A stretch of 64,000 bases of DNA from Salmonirosea aquatica (GTDB taxonomy: Bacteria; Bacteroidota; Bacteroidia; Cytophagales; Spirosomataceae): positions 3,640,501 to 3,704,500 of the forward strand of contig NZ_WHLY01000002.1 in the NCBI RefSeq assembly GCF_009296315.1, given 5' to 3'. Of this stretch, positions 27,795 through 36,206 are shown piece after piece. The first letter of the stretch is position 1. Every line of letters begins with the position of its first letter. Position numbers and translations under genes: made by a program. The notes below the pieces were generated by a model. It had not been told where the DNA came from. It saw only the letters and a program-made list of their open reading frames with translations, and searched no databases.

Positions 27795-28184
27795 TTAGCT
27801 GATTCGTTTCAGTTTGGCCTCGATGGTCTGCTGGGTGTGGGGTACCACCCGCAGGCGCTCCTTGGGAATCAGCTTCCCGGTGTCAATACAAACCCCATAG
27901 GTACCATTCTTGATGCGTACCAGGGCGTTCTCAAGCTGGGTGGCGTACTTTTGCATGCGGGCGGCCAACTGGCTGAGGTTTTCGCGTTCGCTGGCATCGG
28001 CTCCATCTTCCAGAGCCTTAGAGGTACCTCCCGTAATGTCGGTGCCACTGTCGTTTTTCTTGCTCAGGGTACCTTTGATGTAATTCAGCTCGTTCATCGT
28101 ATTGTCCAGTTTTCCACGGATCAACTCCTCGAATTCCCTAAGCTCCTCGTCTGAATACCGGGTCTTTTCGTCTTGCTTTGCCAT
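27795..28184 (-). CDS. TraR/DksA-family regulator with degenerate zinc finger
   Basis: A 129-residue protein with a long N-terminal coiled-coil (about 10-95) and a C-terminal finger region YGVCIDTGKLIPKERLRVVPH. DksA-type proteins insert the coiled-coil into the RNA polymerase secondary channel. Of the four metal ligands of the C4 finger only one Cys remains here, replaced elsewhere by Thr, Pro and His. This form looks common in Bacteroidota from memory, so the fold may not need zinc. It is transcribed divergently from gdhA. Confidence 0.87.
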   Translation of the reverse strand: MAKQDEKTRYSDEELREFEELIRGKLDNTMNELNYIKGTLSKKNDSGTDITGGTSKALEDGADASERENLSQLAARMQKYATQLENALVRIKNGTYGVCIDTGKLIPKERLRVVPHTQQTIEAKLKRIS

Positions 28185-28526
28185 ACAGGTTAAGTGGTTA
28201 TGAAGTAGTGTCTGTGTTTTTTCCGCAAAATTAAGGGTTATTACTTACAGTTTATCCAAACGGTTTCCTTTATATAAAATAAAACGCTCCTATCCATTTT
28301 TATTTTAGCCCCAAACACGAATTATAATTTTGGATTGCCGGTATTGGTGCGACGAACCTTCGGCACTTTTGGCGCGGTAAAATAGATTCTACGCATACGA
28401 TAAAAATGAAATAATTTCAAGAAAAAATAGATTTTTGTTTTTATCGTTTCAAAAGGCGTAAGTTTGCAGTATGTACATAAATAATTCATCAACTTACTAA
28501 AATTCAGACAATTAACTCTTTGAATA
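28185..28526. other. divergent intergenic region with gdhA promoter
   Basis: 342 AT-rich bp between the DksA-like gene and gdhA. Apart from the promoter at 28434-28466 I see no gene or RNA structure. Confidence 0.6.
28434..28466 (+). promoter_or_regulatory. gdhA promoter (TTTG / TAAGTTTG)
   Basis: TTTG at 28434-28437 and TAAGTTTG at 28459-28466, 21 bp apart, fit the Bacteroidota -33/-7 consensus (TTTG, TAnnTTTG). The -7 element is 60 bp upstream of the gdhA ATG. Confidence 0.7.
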
Positions 28527-29804
28527 ATGACAACGTACCTGGAGCCCGCTCCAATTAAAGACAAGGAGAATCCGCTGGAATCCATGATGCAGCGCTTCGA
28601 TAAAGCTGTACAACTACTGGGCATTTCGGATGAAATGTACCATATCCTGAAAATTCCGCGTAAGCAGGTAATCGTGGGGCTGCCCGTGACCATGGATAGT
28701 GGCGAAATCCGCACCTTTGAAGGCTATCGCGTGGTGCATTCCACAATTCTGGGCCCCAGCAAAGGAGGCATACGCTTCGATCCGGGCGTCAACCTCGATG
28801 AGGTACGGGCTCTGGCGGCCTGGATGACCTGGAAATGCGCCGTCGTGGACATTCCCTACGGAGGTGCCAAGGGCGGCGTAGCCTGTAACCCGCGCCAGAT
28901 GTCGGCGGGCGAAATAGAGCGTCTCGTACGCGCCTACACCACCGCGATGCTCGACGTGTTCGGGCCAGATCAAGACATTCCCGCGCCCGATATGGGAACG
29001 GGCCAACGCGAAATGGCGTGGCTGATGGATGAGTACTCCAAGTCGAAAGGCATGACCGTACAGGCCGTTGTGACGGGTAAGCCCATCGTGCTGGGAGGGT
29101 CGCTGGGACGCACCGAGGCCACCGGACGCGGTGTGACTGTATCGGCTCTGGCAGCTATGGACAAGCTCAGGCTCAATCCCTACAAATCGACTGCCGCTGT
29201 GCAGGGATTTGGGAACGTAGGAGCCAATGCCGCTTCACTTTTGCGTGAGCGTGGCGTAAAAATCCAGGCAATCAGCGATTTGTCGGGGGCTTACTACAAT
29301 GAAGCCGGGATAGACATCGAGGCCGCGATGGCGTACCGCGACCATAATGGTGGACAGTTGGAAGGCTTCGGCGGTGCTGAACCTATTTCGAGTGAGGAAC
29401 TGCTTTCGCTCCCCGTGGATGTGCTGGTTCCGGCGGCTACGGAAGATGTCATCACCATGCGTAACGCGGGTTCCATTCGGGCCAAGATGATTGTGGAAGG
29501 AGCCAATGGACCTACCTCGGCGATGGCCGACGATATTATCAACGATAAGGGTATTATGGTGGTGCCGGATATTCTGGCCAATGCCGGCGGCGTGACGGTA
29601 TCCTACTTTGAGTGGGTACAGAATCGTATTGGCTATAAATGGACGTTGGAGCGCATCAACCGCCGCAGTGACCGCATCATGAAAGACGCCTTCAACAAAG
29701 TATACAAGACTTCGCAGCAATACGGTGTATCGTTGCGTATTGCCGCCTATATCGTAGCCATCGACAAAGTCGCCAGCACGTATAAATTCCGGGGAGGATT
29801 TTAG
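28527..29804 (+). CDS. gdhA: glutamate dehydrogenase (Glu/Leu/Phe/Val family)
   Basis: A 425-residue enzyme that interconverts glutamate with 2-oxoglutarate and ammonium. The substrate domain has GPSKGGIRFDPG and the catalytic-lysine region WKCAVVDIPYGGAKGG. The dinucleotide domain has VQGFGNVGANAA. The C-terminus YIVAIDKVASTYKFRGGF is typical of the 420-residue hexameric class. Cofactor preference cannot be read safely. It has its own promoter and no terminator before the kinase gene. Confidence 0.93.
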   Translation: MTTYLEPAPIKDKENPLESMMQRFDKAVQLLGISDEMYHILKIPRKQVIVGLPVTMDSGEIRTFEGYRVVHSTILGPSKGGIRFDPGVNLDEVRALAAWMTWKCAVVDIPYGGAKGGVACNPRQMSAGEIERLVRAYTTAMLDVFGPDQDIPAPDMGTGQREMAWLMDEYSKSKGMTVQAVVTGKPIVLGGSLGRTEATGRGVTVSALAAMDKLRLNPYKSTAAVQGFGNVGANAASLLRERGVKIQAISDLSGAYYNEAGIDIEAAMAYRDHNGGQLEGFGGAEPISSEELLSLPVDVLVPAATEDVITMRNAGSIRAKMIVEGANGPTSAMADDIINDKGIMVVPDILANAGGVTVSYFEWVQNRIGYKWTLERINRRSDRIMKDAFNKVYKTSQQYGVSLRIAAYIVAIDKVASTYKFRGGF

Positions 29805-29807
29805 GAT

Positions 29808-29955
29808 AGTTGACAGTTGACAGAGGTCCGGGTAAAAAGTAGCCATCAAAATTCCTGAATAAGCTAACTTTGCTGAATATGAGTCGGGTCATTTTGGGTC
29901 AAACGGTCTATTGTTTGGCGAAAAACCACCTACTCTCCATTGTCAACTGTCAACT
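29808..29955. repeat. inverted pair of GTTGACA heptamers
   Basis: AGTTGACAGTTGACAG at 29808-29823 and TTGTCAACTGTCAACT at 29940-29955 are complementary at 15 of 16 positions. They enclose 116 bp that contain TAACTTTG, a promoter element, in the gap between gdhA and the kinase gene. Each arm is two copies of a heptamer. Confidence 0.75.
29865..29872 (+). promoter_or_regulatory. TAnnTTTG promoter element
   Basis: TAACTTTG fully matches the Bacteroidota -7 consensus. It lies 92 bp before the start codon of the kinase gene and inside the interior of the 29808-29955 inverted repeat. Confidence 0.55.
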
Positions 29956-29963
29956 AAAAAATA

Positions 29964-30997
29964 GTGTCTCTGAGTCCCCGCGTCATCGCGTTTATTCTTG
30001 CTTTTCTGATTGCGGCCATCACCACGTCGTTTCTTACGTTCGTAGAGGGTGTTACGACCAGCATGCTATTCGTGGTGGGGTATCGGGCTTCGCAGGAGCA
30101 TTTTTCCTGGTCCTGTACACTATTGAAATCATTGTGTATCGTGAGGTAAACAAGATGTACCGCACGATCAATAAACTCAAACTCAAAGATTTCAATATCT
30201 CCCGCAAGGCCCTCATCCGGGAGAACAATCCCTTGAAGCGTCTGAACGACGAGATTTTTGTTTATGTAGCCAAAAAGCAGAAGGAAATTGAAGAGCTTCG
30301 GAAGCTGGAGCAGTTCCGGCGCGAGTTTCTGGCCGATGTGTCGCACGAACTCAAAACTCCCATTTTTGCCGCCCAGGGCTTTATCCATACGCTGATCGAC
30401 GGAGCAGTCGACGATGAGAAAGTACGGGATCGGTTTCTGAAAAAAGCCGCCAAGAGCCTCGATGGCCTCGACGCCCTGGTGCAGGATCTTGTGACGCTTT
30501 CGCAAATGGAAACCGGAGCCATCAAGATGAATATGGAGCGCGTGAATCTCCGCCTGATGGTGGAGGATATATTGGATCGGCTGGAAAAAATTGCGCAGGA
30601 CCGGAAGGTCACCTTCAAGATCAAGCCCGATAAGCTCACCGAAGTATGGGTGAAAGCCGACGCCCAACGCATGGAGCAGGTAATGATCAATTTGATTGAA
30701 AATGCAATCAAATACAACAATGAGGGCGGAAAAGTCATCATCCATTTCGACGAGGACAAGAAGCACTACGGCATTTCGGTACGTGACAATGGGCCGGGGA
30801 TTCCACCCGAACACCTTGCCCGCATCTTCGAGCGATTCTACCGGGTGGAGAAAAGCCGCTCAAAAGAACGCGGCGGTACCGGGCTGGGACTGGCCATTGT
30901 GAAACATATCCTCAACGGCCACGGTTCTAAGATAGCCGTTATGTCCAAGCTGGACAAGGGTACCACCTTTTCGTTTAAACTTGATAAAGCCGAATGA
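29964..30997 (+). pseudogene. PhoR-like sensor histidine kinase with 1-nt frameshift
   Basis: The first frame from the GTG at 29964 encodes SLSPRVIAFILAFLIAAITT (helix 1) and TTSMLFVV. The remainder, starting GVSGFAGAFFLVLYTIEIIV (helix 2), is one frame over. The shift lies at the short G run 30077-30080, where one extra base restores the frame. The rest is a full kinase: HisKA with DVSHELKTP, N box NLIENAIKYN, G1 VRDNGPGIPP, F box FERFYRV, G2 GGTGLGLAIVKHI. No response regulator is adjacent. Its stop overlaps the next start (ATGA). A sequencing error is a real possibility. Confidence 0.82.
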
Positions 30998-31713
30998 ACC
31001 TGACCACACTCATTACAGGACTGGCCCTTTGCTGCCTGGCCTGTGTATCTGATAAAGAGACCTCCCTGCCGCCCGCCCCTGATCCCGTCATGGGTGCCGA
31101 CTCTACCAAGGGGGTACCTTTCCTTTCTCTGGGCGACTCCTATACCATTGGCGAAAGTGTGCCCGAAGCCGACCGCTGGTCGGTGCAATTGGCCGAAATG
31201 CTGCGCAAGGATGGGATTGCCGTAGCCCCGCCCGACATCATCGCCCGCACGGGCTGGACCACCGCCGAACTGATGGACGGTATACAGGCGGCCCGTAAGG
31301 AGAAGAACTACGAACTGGTTTCACTGTTGATTGGTGTTAACAACCAATACCGTGGCCAGAGTATTGAGCGATTCCGCACTGAGTTCCGTAGTCTGCTGGA
31401 AACCAGCATCGCATATGCTGCGGGGCGCAAGGAGCGGGTGTTTGTGCTGTCTATCCCTGACTGGGGCGTATCGCCGTTCGGCGCGGGTAGCGACCGCGGC
31501 AAGGTAGCCCGCGAAATCGACGCCTTCAATGCCGTGGCGAAGGAAGAGTGCGACAAAGCCGGCATTCTTTACATCGACATTACCCCCCTTTCCCGCACTG
31601 GCCTGGGCGATCCCAGTATGTTCGCGTCGGATGGACTGCACTTTTCGGGCAAAATGTACGGCCTTTGGGCCATGGAAGCGCTGCCGAAGGTGAAGGGACT
31701 TTTGAGTAAATAA
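30994..31713 (+). CDS. SGNH/GDSL-type hydrolase lipoprotein
   Basis: A 239-residue protein with an N-terminal lipoprotein signal (lipobox CLAC, Cys near 17). SGNH blocks are FLSLGDSYTIGE (nucleophile Ser), a Gly-containing second block, LLIGVNNQYRG (Asn) and ASDGLHFSGKMYGLW (Asp and His). Such enzymes hydrolyse esters, often acyl or acetyl groups on sugars or lipids; the substrate is unknown. The start overlaps the kinase stop by 4 bp, so the two are translated together. Confidence 0.9.
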   Translation: MNLTTLITGLALCCLACVSDKETSLPPAPDPVMGADSTKGVPFLSLGDSYTIGESVPEADRWSVQLAEMLRKDGIAVAPPDIIARTGWTTAELMDGIQAARKEKNYELVSLLIGVNNQYRGQSIERFRTEFRSLLETSIAYAAGRKERVFVLSIPDWGVSPFGAGSDRGKVAREIDAFNAVAKEECDKAGILYIDITPLSRTGLGDPSMFASDGLHFSGKMYGLWAMEALPKVKGLLSK

Positions 31714-31763
31714 AGCCGACGTACCTTCTTTATCTATTTTTCAAACTATTCTCCATTCAACGC

Positions 31764-32063
31764 ATGTTTGTACATACTGTATTTTTTTGGCTTAAAGAGA
31801 AGGACAACGATGAAGCCCGGCAGGCTCTGCACGAGGGGCTCAAGGAACTGGCTACCATCGCCGAGATTCAGACGGCCTACGTAGGTACCCCTGCCTCAAC
31901 CCGTAGGCCCGTTATCGATCATACCTACGACTTTTCCATCACGTTCATCTTCCCGGACAAAGCCACGCAGGATATCTATCAGGATCACCCTGACCATCAC
32001 AAGTTCATCGACGCCTGCAGTTCCCTGTGGGACCGCGTGCAGGTGTACGATGCGGTATCGTAA
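31764..32063 (+). CDS. Dabb-family (stress-responsive A/B barrel) protein
   Basis: A 99-residue protein with the Dabb pattern: MFVHTVFFWLKE at the N-terminus, a helix LHEGLKELATI, then VGTPAS, DYSFI-like TYDFSITFIFPDKATQDIYQDHPDHHKFID and a final strand. Dabb proteins are small ferredoxin-like dimers of varied function. It follows the SGNH gene by 50 bp and is closed by the terminator at 32115-32153. Confidence 0.88.
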   Translation: MFVHTVFFWLKEKDNDEARQALHEGLKELATIAEIQTAYVGTPASTRRPVIDHTYDFSITFIFPDKATQDIYQDHPDHHKFIDACSSLWDRVQVYDAVS

Positions 32064-32114
32064 AAGGTACGAAAGGTTCGCCGTGCAACAGCCTTCCTAA
32101 GGGTACCTTTGAAC

Positions 32115-32153
32115 AAAACAGGGGCATGGAGTCTAAATCCATGCCCCTGTTTT
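32115..32153. terminator. bidirectional terminator
   Basis: Perfect 16-bp arms (AAAACAGGGGCATGGA and its complement) around a 7-nt loop, with an A tract on one side and a T tract on the other. It sits between converging genes and should serve both. Confidence 0.92.
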
Positions 32154-32190
32154 ATTGTAGCCAAAAGTCCAGCGTCAAATAGCTAAATTC

Positions 32191-33222
32191 TTAATCTGCT
32201 ATCTTCAGCACAATTTTCCCGAACTGCTCACCGCTGTCCATGTGGCGCAGGGCGGCTTCGGCGTTACTCAGTCGGAATATCTCATCCACGATGGGGACGA
32301 TTCTATGTTCTTCGACAAAACGGATCATGGCTTCAAATTCTGCTTCCGTCCCCATGGTAGTACCGTGAATATTCAATTGCTTGAAGAACACCTTGGCTGG
32401 CACTATGTCGGTAATGTTCCCCGCCGTGCCCCCATAAAAGCATAGCGTGGCACCAGGGGCGGCGACATCGATCAAACGTGCAAATCCGCTGCCTCCGGCT
32501 CCGTCGATGATGGTGTCGAAATAGCCCGATTTGGGAGCATGGGCCTTGACCAGAAGATCACGGTGCCAGGTAGGTTCTTTGTAGTTGACTCCGCCCTTTA
32601 CACCCAGGTTAATGGCTTTGCGGATTTTATGGTCGGAGCCAGAGGTAACCCATACTTCCGCACCCGCCGCAACGGCAAACTGAATTACGAATAAAGCCAC
32701 ACCGCCGCCCGCTCCGGTCACCAGCACCCGGCGGTTCGACGCTCGGTTACCGGGTTTGAAGCCACCGCGTGTCATCAGAGCCCGCCAGGCCGACAAAGCC
32801 GATAAAGGCAGGCAGGCTGCCTGTGCGAAAGATAAGTGTGCGGGCTTATGCATCAGATAATGAAGGTCCACTTTGATGTACTCGGCAAAAGTACCGTTCT
32901 CGGGCAAACCCAGAATAGTATAATCGCTGCCGTAGAAATCCGGATTATCGCCCCAATGATGCGAAGGATTGATGATTACTTCCTTTCCTATCCAGTAGTC
33001 GCTTACGCCCTCTCCTCCTTGGACAATCACGCCCGCGCCATCGGAGCCCAGAATGATGGGTGTCTTGATGTTGGGATAAAGTCCTTTTTGAATCCAGACA
33101 TCACGATGGTTTAGCGAGGCCGCATGGAGGCGAACCAGTACCTCGCCTTTACCAGGATCGGGTCTTTCGACATCCTTAAATACCAGGGGTTCATTGACTT
33201 TTTCTAAAACAGCAGCTTGCAT
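32191..33222 (-). CDS. medium-chain dehydrogenase/quinone-oxidoreductase family protein
   Basis: A 343-residue MDR protein. The N-terminal GroES-like domain has LNHRDVWIQKGLYP and GSDGAGVI. The Rossmann domain has VTGAGGGVALFVIQFAVAAGAEVWVT (nucleotide loop) and ends with AEAALRHMDSGEQFGKIVL. The Cys cluster of the structural zinc site is absent, and the catalytic zinc ligands are not convincing, so it is more like NADPH quinone reductases of the family. Substrate unknown. Transcribed convergently to the Dabb gene. Confidence 0.88.
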   Translation of the reverse strand: MQAAVLEKVNEPLVFKDVERPDPGKGEVLVRLHAASLNHRDVWIQKGLYPNIKTPIILGSDGAGVIVQGGEGVSDYWIGKEVIINPSHHWGDNPDFYGSDYTILGLPENGTFAEYIKVDLHYLMHKPAHLSFAQAACLPLSALSAWRALMTRGGFKPGNRASNRRVLVTGAGGGVALFVIQFAVAAGAEVWVTSGSDHKIRKAINLGVKGGVNYKEPTWHRDLLVKAHAPKSGYFDTIIDGAGGSGFARLIDVAAPGATLCFYGGTAGNITDIVPAKVFFKQLNIHGTTMGTEAEFEAMIRFVEEHRIVPIVDEIFRLSNAEAALRHMDSGEQFGKIVLKIAD

Positions 33223-33250
33223 AGGGTAGGTTTTAGGATTTACTTATAAA

Positions 33251-33268
33251 CAGGCTTTGTGAAGCCTG
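33251..33268 (-). terminator. probable terminator after murQ
   Basis: CAGGCTT / AAGCCTG arms with a 4-nt loop, followed on the minus strand by TTTATAAG. It is 30 bp past the murQ stop. The T tract is short, so it may be weak. Confidence 0.5.
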
Positions 33269-33299
33269 TGGGAGCATTCTTATTGAAAAAAATCTAGCC

Positions 33300-34112
33300 T
33301 TACTTATCACTTTTGCTTCCTGCTTCAATGGCTCCGCGCACACTGCCGTAGGCGTCGAGCAGGGCTTCGGCTTCTTCGCGTGGAATGTTCAATTCTTCCG
33401 TAACCATTCGGATGGCCCGCTCCACCAGTTTGTGGTTGGTCATCTGCATATCCACCATTTTATTGCCCTTCACCCGGCCCAGTCGAATCATCACAGAGGT
33501 GGAAATCATATTCAAGACCAGTTTTTGGGCAGTACCTGACTTCATACGAGTACTACCGGTCACAAATTCGGGGCCTACCACGACTTCCACCGGAAACTCC
33601 GCTGCCTGCGCCACGGCCGAGCCTTCGTTACACACAATACAGCCGGTCAGAATCCCCGCGCTCCGAGCCTCCCGCAGACCCCCGATGACATAGGGCGTAC
33701 GGCCCGAAGCAGCTATACCGACCAGCGAGTCAAGATTTGTAATATGGTATTCTTCCAAGTCTTTCCAGGCTTGACTAGCGTCGTCCTCCGCAAACTCAAC
33801 GGCCCTCCGGATAGCTGAATCGCCCCCGGCCATGATCCCGATCACCATGTCAAAGGGAACGCCGAAGGTAGGCGGACATTCTGAGGCATCTACCACCCCC
33901 AGCCGTCCACTCGTACCGGCACCAATATAAAAAAGCCGCCCGCCTTGCTTCATACGCCTGACAATCTGCTCCACCAATTGCTCGATCTGCGGGATAGATC
34001 GTTCAACAGCCAGGGGAACGGTTTGATCTTCCCGATTTATATTGACCAGTAGTTCGTGCACACTCATGCGTTCCAGATGATCGTAGCCTGAGGTGGTTTC
34101 AGTAGTAAGCAT
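33300..34112 (-). CDS. murQ: N-acetylmuramic acid 6-phosphate etherase
   Basis: A 270-residue SIS-domain enzyme that cleaves the lactyl ether of MurNAc-6-phosphate to give GlcNAc-6-phosphate and D-lactate in peptidoglycan recycling. Signatures are LFYIGAGTSGRLGVVDASECPPTFG, the Glu/Asp region AVEFAEDDASQAW, TGSTRMKSGTAQKLVLNM, and the C-terminal helical domain. The family's usual length is about 300, so this is a slightly short form. Transcribed divergently from the ilv leader. Confidence 0.95.
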   Translation of the reverse strand: MLTTETTSGYDHLERMSVHELLVNINREDQTVPLAVERSIPQIEQLVEQIVRRMKQGGRLFYIGAGTSGRLGVVDASECPPTFGVPFDMVIGIMAGGDSAIRRAVEFAEDDASQAWKDLEEYHITNLDSLVGIAASGRTPYVIGGLREARSAGILTGCIVCNEGSAVAQAAEFPVEVVVGPEFVTGSTRMKSGTAQKLVLNMISTSVMIRLGRVKGNKMVDMQMTNHKLVERAIRMVTEELNIPREEAEALLDAYGSVRGAIEAGSKSDK

Positions 34113-34320
34113 AAATACGAAGAATGGTATTATTTATAGTTATAAATAGCTATTTCGGTTATTATGTACCGAACAAAGGTAGTGAAACCTCTAAACTCTT
34201 TTTTAAACACGTAAAAAGTGAAAAAATGTTTGGAAAATAAAAAGATACCTTTCTTATTTGTGAAGGAATTACGCATCCAGCGAAATTTCACTAACAGAGA
34301 ATTTCTTTTAAATTGATTTT

Positions 34321-34368
34321 ATGAATCAGGCAGTCCACCTAGTCATTCTACTCGTCAGCATCCAATAG
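34321..34368 (+). CDS. ilv operon leader peptide
   Basis: A 15-codon frame encoding MNQAVHLVILLVSIQ and ending in TAG. Nine of the fifteen residues are Val, Leu or Ile, six of them in the run LVILLV, exactly the products of the operon that follows. The stop codon is 3 bp or less before the antiterminator arm. This is the layout of attenuator leader peptides, where a ribosome starved for branched-chain aminoacyl-tRNA stalls in the run. It is too short for routine gene calling; the function is inferred from context. Confidence 0.85.
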   Translation: MNQAVHLVILLVSIQ

Positions 34369-34369
34369 G

Positions 34370-34438
34370 ATGTGAGTGGAATTGGTTTGCCAGCCCTAAC
34401 GCCTCACTCACATGATCACTGAGTAAGGCTTTTTTTTT
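34370..34438 (+). promoter_or_regulatory. ilv transcription attenuator (antiterminator and terminator)
   Basis: Two exclusive stems can form. Antiterminator: ATGTGAGTG (34370-34378) with CACTCACAT (34405-34413), 9 perfect pairs. Terminator: GCCTCACTCA (34401-34410) with TGAGTAAGGC (34420-34429), 9 pairs and one mismatch, followed by nine T. They share 34405-34410. A ribosome at the leader stop would cover the first arm and allow the terminator. A ribosome stalled in the LVILLV codons would leave it free and allow readthrough into ilvD, whose ATG is 41 bp beyond. Confidence 0.87.
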
Positions 34439-34478
34439 ACCGTATCTTTTTTGAAATAAACTCGCTCTCCATAACCAG

Positions 34479-36175
34479 ATGCCTACCACCGAAACCCAAA
34501 ACCTAAACAAATACTCCCGTACCCTTACTCAGGAAGTTACCAATCCTGCCGCTCAAGCTATGCTTTATGGTCTTGGATTGAAAGAAAAGGATATGGACAA
34601 GCCCCAGATTGGCATCGCCAGCACGGGCTACGAGGGTAATCCATGTAACATGCACCTGAATGGACTTTCGGTGTATGTAAAGCAGGGTGTTCAGGCCCAT
34701 GACATGGTAGGGCTAATTTTCAACACCATCGGGGTGTCGGATGGCATGACCAATGGCAACGACGGCATGCGCTACTCGCTACCCAGCCGTGACCTGATTG
34801 CCGATTCGATCGAAACGGTCGTCGCCGCCCAATGGTACGACGGCGTAATCACCGTGGTGGGTTGCGACAAGAATATGCCGGGGGCTATTATGGCCATGGC
34901 GCGGCTGGAACGGCCGGCGATCATGGTCTACGGGGGTACCATCCGCTCGGGACACTACAAGGGACAGAAACTCGATATTGTGTCTGCCTTTGAGGCGTTA
35001 GGAAAGAAGTTTGCCGGGAATATTTCCGATGAAGACTACAAGGGCGTGATCCAGAACTCCATCCCCGGTCCCGGTGCCTGTGGCGGAATGTACACCGCCA
35101 ACACCATGGCGGCCTCCATCGAAGCTATGGGTTTGAGCTTGCCGTTCAGTAGCAGCTACCCCGCCACGCACGAAGGTAAACAGGAAGAGTGCAAGAAAAT
35201 CGGGGCTGCCATGAAGGTACTGCTGGAACGCGAAATAACCCCGAAAGAAATTATTTCGCGTCAATCGCTGGAAAATGCGCTCACGGTAGTGATGGCGCTG
35301 GGGGGTCTACCAACGCAGCCCTGCACTATCTGGCCATCGCCCGTTCGGCGGGAATACCTCTGACGCTGGATGACATCCAGACTATTAGCGACCGCACACC
35401 TTTTATTGCAGATCTGAAACCCAGCGGCAAATATTATATGGAGGATATTCTGGCAATTGGCGGGGTACCTGCCATTACGAAATATTTGTATGATGAAGGA
35501 CTCATTCATGGCGATTGTATGACCGTGACGGGTAAAACCGTTGCCGAGAATCTGGCGGAAGCTCCGGACCTGAACTTTGAAACCCAGAAAATCATTTTCC
35601 CTCTTTCCAATCCCATTAAATCTACGGGACATATTCAAATCCTGTACGGAAATCTGGCTCCCATGGGTTCCGTAGCTAAGATTACAGGGAAAGAGGGGCT
35701 ATACTTCGAAGGTGATGCCAAAATTTGCGAACACGAGTCGGAAATTATCGACATGCTAGAGAAAGGTGAAATCCGGGAAGGCCATGTAGTCGTAATCCGT
35801 AATTCGGGGCCCAAGGGCGGACCGGGTATGTCCGAGATGCTGAAACCTACCTCGGCGGTTATGGGCGCGGGCCTCGGCGACAAGATTGCACTCATTACCG
35901 ACGGCCGTTTTTCGGGAGGTACCCATGGATTTGTAGTGGGCCATATCACGCCCGAAGCCTACGAAGGCGGTCCCATTGCCCTTGTGAAAGATGGCGACAG
36001 AATCACAATCGATGCCAGTACCCGCGAACTGAAAGTACATATTTCTGACGAAGAGATGGCTGCCCGGAAAAACCAATGGGTTCAACCCCAGCCCCGGTTT
36101 ACCAAGGGCATTCTGGGAAAATACATCCGCCATGTAAAATCGGCCAGCGAAGGCTGCGTAACCGACGAAATGTAA
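34479..36175 (+). pseudogene. ilvD: dihydroxy-acid dehydratase with 1-nt frameshift
   Basis: IlvD removes water from dihydroxy acids in valine, leucine and isoleucine synthesis and holds an Fe-S cluster. The 5' part is intact to [12 protein letters not shown], with cluster Cys in [18 protein letters not shown] and [14 protein letters not shown]. After the G run at 35300-35305 the frame changes. [16 protein letters not shown] and all that follows to the stop at 36175 is read in the other frame. One more G (seven, not six) would give [12 protein letters not shown]. The operon around it is complete, so a homopolymer error or a reversible shift is likelier than gene death. First gene after the attenuator. 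Confidence 0.92.
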
Positions 36176-36206
36176 AGATCAACAACCTTATTAATACGTG
36201 AAGGTC

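Noticed and set aside
29870-30080. Extended N-terminus of the kinase in its main frame
   Set aside because: This part is the wrong frame; the true helix-1 sequence (SPRVIAFILAFLIAAITT) is in the other frame.
35189-36175. Second half of ilvD as a separate gene with its own start
   Set aside because: The first residues up to GG are a shifted reading of ilvD codons; the protein becomes IlvD-like only after the G run.
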